Part shown: positions 38,201 through 50,200 of the stretch, one piece after another
How the letters are laid out: each line of letters starts with the position of its first letter
How positions within the stretch are numbered: position 1 is the first letter of the stretch
NCBI GenBank assembly: GCA_032173965.1
Contig: JAVUNC010000019.1
Coordinates: forward strand, 4,898,501-4,962,500
DNA length: 64,000 nt
Source: Sitta carolinensis
Taxonomy: Eukaryota > Chordata > Aves > Passeriformes > Sittidae
Reading direction: 5' to 3'
The notes under the pieces: generated by a model
The model's database searches: none
Told to the model about the DNA's origin: nothing
What the model saw: only the letters and a program-made list of their open reading frames with translations
Position numbers and translations under genes: made by a program

Positions 38201-41200
38201 CTTACTTGTTCTGTTTTTTTTTTTTTTCAGTTGGGGTTTTGCTGTTTCTTACCTTGGCATTCAGTAAAATTCCCAAGGAAGAAATGGGGAGTACTAGTGA
38301 TTTTTAGTAACTTTTTGTTAGTAAGCAGCTACAAGCACATACAGAGTGCATATGTATGTGGGTGGGGTGGAATGTTTGTGCAGCTCTGTATGTGGATGGG
38401 TGTGAAAGCATCAGCCCAAAATGTAGACCTTGACCTTGCTTTTCTCAAATGTTAGGGTTTTCTTCTAAAGAAATCTGTTTGGATTGAGCTCTCTAAGTCC
38501 TGTTAGCTGGCTTGTGCATAAGCCTTCTGGTGTGTAATCAAAATGGCTACTTTTCCCAAACTTCCCAAGTTTAAAGTACTGTCAGAAACAAAACAAACTG
38601 GGTACACTCAGCCCTTTGATTCTAGAATTGGTCCTGCAGCCCTTTCACACATGACTGGCTTTCATGCACTAATAGCAGCAGCTCCAGAGTTGTGTCAGTA
38701 AAGCCTTTTTGAGGCTGTAGCTTTAGGCATGCTTGCAGCACAGAAAGCTGAGCAAATCCTGGGCTGCATCCACAGCAGCGTGGGCAGCAGGGCAAGGGAG
38801 GGGATTCTGCCCCATGGTCTGCTCTGGAGAGACCCCACCTGCAGGGCTGCATCCAACTCTGGGGTCCCAGCACCGGGAGGACATCAGCCTCTTGGAATGA
38901 GTCCAGAGGAGGCCACCAAGCTGATTTGAAGCATGGAGCACCTTTCCTTTGAGGAAAGGCTGAAATGTGGGATTGTTTAGCCAGAGAGACCTAATTGCAG
39001 CCTTCCAGTACCTGAAGGGAGCCTACAAGAAAGAGGGACAGGGACTTTTTATAAGAGCATGCAGTGACAGGACAAGGGAGAATGGCTTCACACTGAAAGA
39101 GAGCAGGTTTGGATTAGATATTCTGAAGAAATTCTTTGGAGGCACTGAAAGAAATTGCCTGGAGAAGTTGTGGATGCCCCATGCCTGGGAGTGTTCAAGG
39201 GCAGTTTGGATGGGGCTTTGAGCAGCCGGGTCTGGTGGAAGTTGTCCCTGCCCATGGCAGTGGGTTGGAATTAGATGACCTTGAAACCCCTTTCAACCCA
39301 AGGCCATTCTATGGTTCTATGAAATTGTGTTCAGTGTCTTGCACTGCTTCTGTTTATTTTTCAGAAATTGCCTGACAGGGAGCTCCTGCTTGGAGGACTT
39401 GGTCCTTTAAGGGGACACCAGTTAACTGAGGTTGTGATACACAAGCTTAGCAATATTGTTTTCTTCTGTTCACTGGCATTCAGCAGTAGACTTGTTCTTC
39501 ATTCAGGACATATGGTGATGAGTGCAGTGTAATACTGCCAGCTCCGTTGCTGCCTTACACTTTGTTCCTGCAAAACCTTTTTGTTTAGTTTTTTTTCTGA
39601 GTCCTTGGGCAAAACTTCCACTGATTTCAAAGACAGTTTTGGTTAAGGACTCAAGGGGTTAATTCTGTGTGATTAACATATTTTACCTTGGTGCTGCATC
39701 TCTCTTTAAGTAGGCGAATGTTTTTGGTCTCATCGCTGCTATAAAGAAAATAATATTTTTTGACTGCATATTGTTTTTCATTTCAGGAAACAGACTTTGT
39801 TTGCTTTGATGGAGGAAGGGATGACTTTGATAATTATAATGTGGATGAACTTCTGAAGTCATTGCAGGAGACAACAGCAAATGAAGGGGAAACTGGATCG
39901 AGTGATCCAGGGACAAAACCAGCTGAAGGAGATGGAGAAAGCTGAAAGAAGGAGCTTGGCTTTTAACAGCAGGAGTGCTGAAAGAGGAAAGTCCCTGTGC
40001 TTTGGAGACAAATTTGAGCAATTTCGAAGAGAAAAGAAAACCCGTAGACAGACAAAGTGACAATCTCTTACAGAAGGAACAAATACTGGGAGACTCCAGT
40101 GTCAATAGTCTTCAAAGAAAACTTCAGGGAATTCAAAGTTGCACTGAGCACTTGAAAGAATGCTACAGGGAAATTAAAGGCTAGAAGTAAATACAAACAG
40201 TATTCCTCAGGGTGAAACCAGCCAACTTGACCAAGAGAATGAAGAAGTCAATGCCTATACACTTTTAAACAGAGAGCTCTCTGTGAACTTGAAAACAAAA
40301 TTTGGCTCAACTGCCGATGCTGTTGTATCAGATGATGAAGTGACTCGCCTTGTTACATCACTGGAAGATGATTTAAATGAAGATTTGAGCATTAATCCTC
40401 ACAATGAAGAGGAGGAACCAGATTTTGCAGATCAGTCTGCAGAAATCCCTTTGCTGTCTTTTATGGCAGAGGATGAAGTTACATCTCCTGTGGATGTAGA
40501 AGATGATGGAAACTATGACATCGAGCCACAAAATCACGAACCTGATGAAGATGCAAAGGGTGCTACAAAGCTAAATAACCAAAGAGACAGTGGGGAGGAA
40601 CATGATTCACATGCATTAATTCTTAAAGATGCCTTCAGTAAGAGCAAGAAGTCGGGTGACAGTGAAAGTGTAGACAGCTCTGAACCTAAACAAACAAAAG
40701 AGAAACAGGAGGAGGTGGTGCTAATTAGTAAAAGAGAAGCACCAGCAACAACTCAGCCTGAGGATCTCTCCAAAGAACCCCTGGGGAAGGAACGTGTGGA
40801 TACAGGTGATCTGGGTTCAGAAGAAAAAGCCAACAAAACTGAACAGCTGGAAGGGCAGCTCACTGATGGAAGCAAGTCACATTCTGCAGCACTGAAAGGT
40901 AGAGCTGTGCCTGATCCTCATGCTTTGCCTAGTCCAGGCAATGCTCTGGAGTCCAAATCATTTCTTAAAAACAAGGAAGATGCTTCAGAACCATCTGATG
41001 GTGATATTAACACTGAAAGAGTTCCACTTTCTCCAACAGAGAAAAATGAGAGACAGTTTGAGGACAATACCTCAGAGGAGACCTTGGAAAGTGATTTGAA
41101 GCACAAAAGATCATGGGAGGAAACAGTGGAGGAGGGAGCAGCTGAGAACAAGCCTCCAGTTGATGTTCCAGCCAAACCAGTGGAAGAGGTGAAAAATGCA

Positions 41201-44200
41201 TCTCAAGGTGACCTAGGAGATGCTGCCCTCTTGAGACAGAAAGTGGAGCCTGGAATGCCCACTGTGGAGAAAAAACTTCTCAGACATGAAGAAGATTTAA
41301 AAGAAGCAGGGAAGATTGATCATGAAAATAAAAATCCTGCCTCGTCTAACAAAGAACTGGAAATAAAAAAGAGCAACATGAAAGAAACCCCTGCAGGGGA
41401 AGGAGACCCAAGCTATAGTGGAGCTGTTGAGCAACCTAGGCCGTGGGAAAATGAGACTGAGTATTCAGAGGCAGATGTGAATGAAAAACTTTCAAGAAAT
41501 CCTGGCAAGATGCCAGTGTTTAAAGAAAGCACTGAGAAAAGTTCCCTGAAGAAAAATCAAAAAGCGCCATGCAGAACACTAATACAGAGAATCTTACTTG
41601 GCAAGGAACTGCTCATTCTGAGGAAGCAGGATCAGACAGAAATCTTGGCAAAGATTTGGCTAAAGAAACAACACAAAGAGCAGAATTGCAATCTGAAGAG
41701 CCAGGTGCTGAAGATGACCCTGACCTGAAACAAGCAGATGATGAGCTACTGGAAGATGAGAATGCAGCAAGTGCAAAGCTGTCACAAGCAAGGGCTGCAA
41801 ATGTCCAGGGTAATACAGTAGGAGGTGAAAATACAAATACTGAGTTAGAAGGACTAAGTAAAGCTGTTTCAGGAACCCCAAATCCTACTTACAAAACAGG
41901 AGAGGAAACAAACTCATTCCCTAAGGAGGATAAAATAATCAGCATGCAAAATGCAAGCGAGACTGGGAACAAAGAAGTTGACGTATCAATGAGAAAAGAT
42001 GCTAAATTGGATGAGATGCAACGTGCCATGGAAGCTGATGAGGAGTCTTCTGAACCTGAGGAACCATCAGCTGTGGAAGAACATAATTTCCTATCTCCTC
42101 ACACAGAAGACAGCAATGACTTTGACCAAAAGACAGATCATCCCCCAGAGGGCATTTCACAGAAAGACCCAAAAGAGGTGCAAAATTTAGAGCCAACAGG
42201 AAATGACCACCAGCAACCTGCACATGTCCCCAGCCCTGCTGACAGCTCAGAAGCCCCAGTGAGACTGTAACAGGCTTCAGTGAGTCTGTGGAGAGGCTCT
42301 CAATACTGAGAGATTTCCTGGACGAAAAGCGCGTGATGCGCCTGCAGAAGTACCTGGGGCTCCAGCACGTGGTGAGGATTGAAGCCATGTTCCAAGACAT
42401 GAAGGTGGAGATGGAGCTTGCTCAGAAGGCAAGCCAGGATAATGAGGATTTTGAGAAAGCTCTGGATGAGATACTGGAGTTTTCAGAATCGAGCATTATG
42501 GATGCTGTGGGAAAAGTTCTGGATTCCAGGGTGGCGGAGAATAAGGAGGAGGTGGTGAAGGAGATGGATTTGTATGATGAGGAGAGTGCACTGATGGATG
42601 ATATTCAAGAATTAATCTATTCATTAAGGAGTAAATATTCATCTGCTGGTGAGAGTGTCCCACTTGCTTCTCCTCCAGAAAAGGAAGATGACCAGCTGCA
42701 CATTCAAGGTAGGATGTTGAAGCAGTTAATAAATAGATGAAATGGAAGTAAAACCCTGTCCCAAGCAACACTAACACAGAGAAGCTTTAAGAAGAGGGTG
42801 AGGGAGTAGAATTGAAAGAGCCCTTGTGCAATAACCTGGGATTTTGCTTATTTTTAATGCATATTTCTAGCATTGTGAAGAGTGTCTTAGGGAGAAGTCC
42901 TAAATGAAGATACTGAGTTCAGCACACCTGTTTTTATGGACCAAGTTCTGTGTAAGATAAGTGAGCTCATGCATGGATATAGTCATAAGGAGGCACTCGG
43001 GATTCTCTACCTCCTTAGGAAACGGATTCACATATACTAATGTGCTGAATTTTCTGGAGGGCTTAGAGCAGTCTTTTTTTTCTGAACTAATTATCACCTG
43101 TCTGTGAGAGCTCTGGTGATTAATACAATGTCCAGGTACTAAAATCTCAGTGTCCTTATAATCATATTTTTGCCCACATTCTTAGAAGAATGTAAGTAGA
43201 AATACTGAACGAACATCTTTTGATTGGGCAAGAACCAGATGTAGAGTCTTTTGCAGACTTGCTGGGGTTTCTAATTAGTGTGCAAGATGTTAAGATACAC
43301 TTTTAGCCAGGCTCCTCTTGCAGTAGTACATTTTAAGTATGTGATTTCTGATAAGGTCACGAATGATGCAAATATTTCACCTTGCAGTGTTTCACTGCAA
43401 GGTCAGTGGCTAATATCTTGCATGAATTTCATATAGACGTTTAATTAGATGTTACTGAAAGTTGATTGAGAATATACTGGAAGCAATACACAAGATGAAA
43501 TATTAAAAAATGTCAGGAAAGCTTTGTTACATGCAGCATTTCACTGAAGGTGGCTGTGAGTAAGAAATAAACATTAACTCAGTGCTTAATTCATATCTCC
43601 TTGTCTGTCACAGATGCTGCAAAAGAGGCTGAATATGACAGCGTTTCCCCCAGAAACCCAAATACCATTGATGAGGGCAATCAGGAATTTCAGCAGCTCA
43701 TTGAAGATAAGAGGCCAGAGCACCCTATGGAGGAGGAGGAGGAGGAGGAGAGGGCTTTCAGTGCTCCACCTGAGCATGAAGAGGACAACTTCTCAGATAA
43801 TGGAGAAGCTGAAGAAGGGCATGATAGTGAAAGAGGATCACTCTTGGAAGATACTTCCTTTGGGTCAGTTGATTCAGGAGAGAGTGCCAGCGAACACATT
43901 ACTGAAGGTAACCATTTGGAATTGGCTTGTTTTGTTCTTTTGCTCTTGAAGACGTGCATGGTTTAATGTATTTTTAGGCGAACAGCAGGAGTTTTCACTG
44001 ATCATTTCATTTGATGTTGCTGTAATCCTCATGGCTTTCCCTGATCAGTGACAGTGCCTCTAGTGGCAGTACTCTATTGCTAACCGAGCACAGCAGTTTT
44101 TCTACTGTGGTTTTGCAATGTGGGAAAAAGGAAAGTGTTCTTGTATCAGAGTTCTGTGCTCAGGCTTGTGGACTGTGTCTTGGGATGGTAGTGGAGAAAG

Positions 44201-47200
44201 AGCAGAAATCCCTGGGAGCATACCGTCTGCCCAGGTTTCTGCTCTTTGCAGGGATTGACAGCCTAAAGGTCACCTTCTATAGACAGGACTGTCCATAGAA
44301 TTGTGTGCCCACTCTTCTTGATGTTATTTTTAGCCTATGTCTCTGGGCCGTATTACTTTCCAGGAAAGGTGGTGTGTAGCTTCCACCTCGGGCAGCTCAG
44401 TAATTTTTCCGTGTGTTGGAGTAGGCGAAATGTTTGGCTCCCTCTGGCTGGGGCCTTATCCCTCTGGAACTAGAGTGCCATCTCATCATCATGCCAAAGA
44501 GGGATCCTGTTTACTGTCATCTTTGCCAGCTCTGTTTTGGCATGAAACGATCTTTGACTGTTCTCAGTGCTACTCTCAGCTTTGCTGTTCTGCCTTCACT
44601 TCTGATTATGCTTAATAATACGGTTTCCACTGAGCATTTAGGAAAAATTCAGGCACGTCTTTGTTAGCTTTTGTACACTGCTGAGGTGCTGTACCATCTC
44701 CAGGGCCAACCACTTTTGAGCACTTTTTTTTTGTAAGATCTGAAGGAAACACTAGGTTAAATGCCAAGAAAACTAAGAAATTTTAAAGTGGTAACTTACT
44801 GGTTAAGCAGTCGGATGTTCAGCTGTCTTTGAGACCATCTTCCATTCCTTAAAGGTGGTTAAAAGCTGCTTGCCAGGAAAATTGGGAGAAGTGTTGGGAG
44901 GTGGTGGTGATGGTAGAATGGCTGGTCACAGCTGCTGTTCAGGGTGTGACAACAGGCTGGGCAGGTGGCTGTGGAATCTGCTGGCCTGGAAGTGTGGCAG
45001 CAGAAGCAGCAAGAGGAGAGGGCAGTATTCAGGCCAGGGTAGAGCTGGAGATGATTTAAAGCTTTTGCCGTACTTGCAGAATACTGAAAGAGTTCAGGAG
45101 TGTTTGACATGGTGTCATTCTTGGGGACGCCCTGTGTAGGGCCAGTCCTTGTGGGTCCCTTCCAGCTTAGAGTATTCCGTGGTTCTGTGAACAGTGCTGG
45201 GCGCTAACCGGGATCGGCGGTTGGGAGCTGCAGAGCGTGTGCTGCTCTGGTTCACGGCTGGAGGAGCCGGGCGTGCTCGGAGGCAGGCTCGGCACCGTGC
45301 CACCGCACAGCCGCGTCCCTTCCCGCGGCACCCCTGCTACGGCCGCCTGTGCAACACCGGAGCTCCTCCCGAGGCCTTCGTGCCCCCTTCCGCTGCCCCG
45401 GGGCGCGGGGCGCTGCCCGAGGGCTCCCGGTGTCCCGTTCCCGGTGTCCCGTTCCTGGTATCCCGTTCCCGTGCCCCGTTCCCGGGCGCTGACCCCGCCC
45501 CTCTCTCCCGCAGGTGCCGGTGCTGGCGCCGCCTGGCGGGCGGCCCTGGGCGCGGCGCGGGAGCTGCTGCGGCGGGTGAGTGGCGGCGGCGCGCGCCGCG
45601 TGACGCGGGGCGGGCGGGCGCTGGGGCGGGCGCTGAGGGCGGCAGGCGGGCGGGCGGGCAGGGCTGACGTGTGCCTGGCGCTGCCGGGCCGCCATGGATC
45701 CCGCGGGCGGCAGCCGGTGGCCGCTGGAGGAGCCCTCGCCGCGGCGGAAGCTGTTGCAGGTGAGGGCAGGGAAAGGGCGGCCGGCGGGCGGGCGGAGCGG
45801 CTCCGGCGGCCCGAGGCGGTGACAGCCCTCCGCCGAGCCCGGCGGGTCCCTGAGGGGCTGAGCCCGGCGGGTCCCTGAGGGGCTGAGCCCGGCGGGTCCC
45901 TGAGGGGCTGAGCCCGGCGGGTCCCTGAGGGGCGCACCCCGGCGGCAGCGGGGCTGGCGTTCCGCGCCCCCGGCCCCTAGTGTGGGGCAGTCCCGCTGGA
46001 GCGGGGGCGGCCGCCGGCGGCGGGGATCGCTGCCGGCCTCCCCGGATGGCGGGGAGAGCTCGCCCCCCGGGCGGGCTCTGCCGGGGGCAGCTGAGCGCCC
46101 GCCTCGCCGCCCCGCCTTCTGCCGGCTGGGGAGAGAGGGTAAGGAGGAGGAAAGGCAGGGAGAAGGCAGCGGCTCCTGTGAGGCTCGCAGTTTGTTCCCT
46201 GAGCGCCATGTCATGTCACTCTCAGCCCCTTCACCTGTACCAGGCATTCGCACCTTCCCCAGGTGCTCTCTGACCTCCAGGGAGAGGAGGAGACTCATGG
46301 CATCTGACCCTCTGACGGGGGCATCGGCTCGGGGCAGATCTGAGCCATTTGCTCTGGATGTAAAACTCCTTGGGCTTTTTTTCCTTTAGTTTTCCATCCT
46401 TACAGCTTTATTTGGAAACAGGTCAAATAACTACCGGTGCTATGTAACGCAAGTCACCGTGTGCTCATTTTGGTGTGGCTCTCCCTTGCCAGCAGGCTGC
46501 CACTGTCAGGTGTCCCCTGGTACTCGGGAGCTTTGCCTTGAAATGCGAGCACTGGGCTGCTCTGTGGTTTTCTTCATTTTCGGTTTGCAGTTTGCAGAAA
46601 AAGTGCAAGAAACCTCCAGATGGTTCTCTGGTTTTATGGGGGGAATAAGGGCACCTGTCAGGCTGCTTGTTTTAGCCCACTGGTAATGAAAACACGCTCA
46701 TGGCTGTCGCTGCTGTCGGTTTGCAGTTGGTCGCCACGCTGCCTGAGGAAATGCGTCCTGGGCCTGATTTCCATGGACTTCCATGGGAGCCTGTTATTAT
46801 AACTGCCTTAGTGGGAATTGTCACACTTGCTGCATTTTTCTGGAGAACCTGCCTTTCAGTGAGTATACTTCATGCTTGCAAGCCTGCTGACCTCTCGCTA
46901 ACTGAGAGGTCCTTTGTATGGTTAAACTGTTTCAGCGTTACTGGGGTCAAAGCAATATGTAGTCTTTTGTGTTTTTACTTTTTCTGTTTAGAGCATTAAT
47001 GGGAGCTAAATGCTGGGCTGAACAGATAAAGTAAGTTGCAGGGCTAAGAAGCATTTTCTATAAACTGGTAGTTGAAGACTGCGTAGTAAGAGGTAATTTC
47101 AAAAGCAAAATAGAGGAGTGTGATGTAAATAAAGAAGGCTGAGGAAAGGGTCAGCATATCTTTGAAATGAGAAGCCTTCCATGTGCTTGAGACTGTTGCT

Positions 47201-50200
47201 GGCTAGATCCAAAACAAACAGTTAATCCTTCCCACTTCGTGTTGTCTAGCTGCTTGCAGGTACTGCATTTAGAAACCTAAAAAAATTATATTGACTCTCA
47301 TTGGAGAGTCTCTTCCATTTGTCCTCATTCCTACATGGATAATTTTCTGTGCAACAAAAAGTCTGTCACCAGCTCTCAACTATAGCAGTTCTTTTCCTTG
47401 GGAGCTGAGAGATGAGAATCAAATAGGCAAATTTATTTTACAGCTGTCCAGTTTAGTCTCCGTACACTCTGGAAATTTGTGGACTCCTTCATATTTGCCT
47501 GACAAAAATAAACTACATGGTTTCTGTAACAGTATTGATAGGGTTTTTTTCCCTTGCTTAGTTTTGGTATTGAATACCCTGGGTCAGTTTCAGATGCAAA
47601 AACAGTGTTAATAGAACAGCATAAAAAAGCTCCTTATAGTCTTATGGTGTTCATTTTGAAACAAGCACCTGTCATGTAAACATATTGCTTTTGAAGGCAA
47701 TGGGATACAGAGGGGTGGTTTTTTTGTTTGCAGGGGTGTTTTTTTGGTGCGCACAAGTTTGTGGCTGTGGTTTGATACAAAATGGCTTCATTTTCTGGGC
47801 AAATTGGCTGTTTGTGGGCAGTTACTAGTATCCCTTTAGTGAGTGAGTAAACAGACCTTTACTAAGGCTCTGGGATAGGGCTTTAGCCTGGGAGCTTTTA
47901 TTAGAAAACAGCTTAAGCTCGTTTGTAGTGTTACTCAACACTCGTTGGCAGTGATAGATGTGTTTTCCATATGCTGCTTTAACCTGCATGGAAGTGCTCA
48001 CTTTTTTCCATAAGGAATATTAATAACATTTTTCACTTCTTATGGCTAATTTTTTTGTTTGTTTCTTCTTTTCTGTAGGTAAAGAGTAGAATATATCAAG
48101 GTAAGTTTCTCTCTACTTTTCAGAGTAGTTGATTCTTAGGCATGTAAAAGTTTTGAAGACTTACACTGTTTCAGAGGACCAAGTATTCATCTTCACTCCC
48201 TTTCAAGGAGAATGCTTGGTCCAAGGTTACAGTATAAGCTTGGCCAGTAGATGATACTTAGTTGAATCTGGGGGTTTAAATTTTGCCTGTGATAATGCTT
48301 TGATCAGGAGAAACAATGCAGCTTGTACCTGTAAAATAAAGGGCAAGGAAAGGCTCCATTTTTTTCAACATAAACATGAACCACGGGTTCATGGGGCAGA
48401 GTCTCTTTTGGTTTTCTGGCCAGCAGTGGCTCTGCCTTAGCTTGCTGTTTCTCTCAGAAAGCAGGAGCTGGTTGCTTTTGCTTTTTTGGATTGAGTGGAA
48501 CCTGAAACTGGCTGCTGTGCAGTTGCAAAGAGGGACTATAAATGTAGATCTAAATACAGAGGTATTCCTGTGGCCAGCACATCACTTTTTACAAGAGTTT
48601 TTCTCTTGCTTCAGGTTTATAAAATTAAAGTGTGCTGAATGGAAAAAAAATTCAAAGTAGGGTGATTGCTGGAGTTCATAATTGAATAAAAAATGCAAAT
48701 ATGGAAGAACTGTCTTCATAGGAGCTCTGTCTCTTCCTCACATCTTACCACTCATTCCTCTCTAGTTTCATTGTGGTTATATTGCAGTTTCCTTCTACAC
48801 AGTTAATTCAGAATTAATGAGCTGAAAAAAGCCCATCTTAGATCTCTGAGGTGATTTTTGTAGTGCAGGAAGAATATTGGTATTGCTGGTGCAGAAATTA
48901 CTTAGCAGCCCCCCTGCCCAAAACTGAGGAACATGGATTTAATTCCACCACACAAATACTCTTCTCTTTGATGCTATATAGAAACTACTAAAGATCAGAA
49001 CAAATAGATATTCTTCAAGTGTGATACAGGCCACATTGTTATTAAAATCTTTATCCAAAATAGAGAAATACTAGCAGTGACAAAGATGCTTTAAAACACA
49101 GATTACATTTGGAGTCCCAAGGATAAAATTCTATAGTCCTCTCTTCTTCATGACATTAGTAAAATTGGGAGGCCAAGCTAATGCAGAGATTGCTGCTTCC
49201 CTTAAACTGCTGAGAGCTCTCTTGAACCTTGGCTGCCTCTCCTGTGCCCAGAGTGGGAAAGGCCTGGGCTGCAGTGTCCCAGGAGCCCTGGTGTGGGAGG
49301 GAAGGGAGGAGTAGCACTTTGCATTGCACTCTGTGGGCTGCAGTTGGAACAACCAGTGCTCCTCCTTGTGCTGCAGGATTTGCTGTGAGGCAGATGGTGC
49401 TTGGGGCACTCACACCCAGGCCAAGGTGGCTTAGGACTTGAAAAATAATAACAATTGGGTGGTTTTTAAATCATGTGCAATAAAATAATTGCAGTATGTT
49501 AATGATTTTAATTGAATCTTAAGGGTTGGTTGGTGGCTTGTTTAAGGTGAAAAGCAAATGCATGCCTGAAGGCTGCTGCTTGGTCACAGCCTTTTTGAGG
49601 TCTAAGCAGAGCAGCTCCTTGAGACCTACTGGTGCTGTCTCCCAGCTGACTGTCTCTGTTCTGCTCCCAGGAGATCTTTCAGAGCTTTCATCCTCTTACC
49701 TTTGCTGATGAAACATTCAGCTGTAGTAGAGCAGAACGGTGAGGGAAGGTGGGGCATCTCCCTGAGTGTCTGAGACTGCTCTGAGATCCTCACTGTCAGC
49801 TCTTCCCCTGAGCACCCCTCAGCTGTGTAGCCAGCACCTCACTCTGCTCTGGGTTTTGGGAGCAGCTTCTGTGAAGTGAAAGCAGGAGCTTTGTGCTTTG
49901 TGTCTGCCTTATGGTCTTGTTTTCAATACTAACTTTAAGATGCAGAAAGGGCTGACTGCCAAGGAATTAACTCTCTTGATTTTTATATTTTAGTTATTAC
50001 CTGAAAATGTTCCTTGAAGTGGTAGTAATAATAGCTTGATTTTTTTCCCCCAGTATATGAAGTACAGTTACTGTAAGCTTTGTTTTTCTTCCTAGTGACT
50101 GAAAAACAACTTGCTGAAAAGATTAAAAACCTTCTGCAAGAAAAAACAGAGATCTTAGAAAAGTTGTCAGAATATGATCAAAAGGTATTGTTCCAAGTTG

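Larger units (their letters stand above)
43908..45513 (+). other. MIA3: MIA3 intron 5
   Basis: The intron runs from the GTAACC donor after exon 5 to the CCCGCAG acceptor of exon 6. Its last 330 bases are CpG island and include a CR1 fragment and a C/G-rich tandem repeat. No nested gene was recognised. Confidence 0.6.
45180..46200 (+). promoter_or_regulatory. MIA3: Internal CpG island, TANGO1S promoter
   Basis: A strong CpG island lies in the middle of MIA3. It contains exon 6 of the long form and the first exon of the short form. This is the expected position of the alternative promoter for TANGO1S. There is no TATA box. Confidence 0.8.

Noticed and set aside
38967..39375. Open frames near 39 kb
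   Set aside because: They are fragments of CR1 sequence.
45237..46298. Open frames of 213-348 codons in the internal MIA3 island
   Set aside because: They cross exons, donors and the tandem repeat. Only 45,514-45,575 and 45,694-45,759 are supported as coding.
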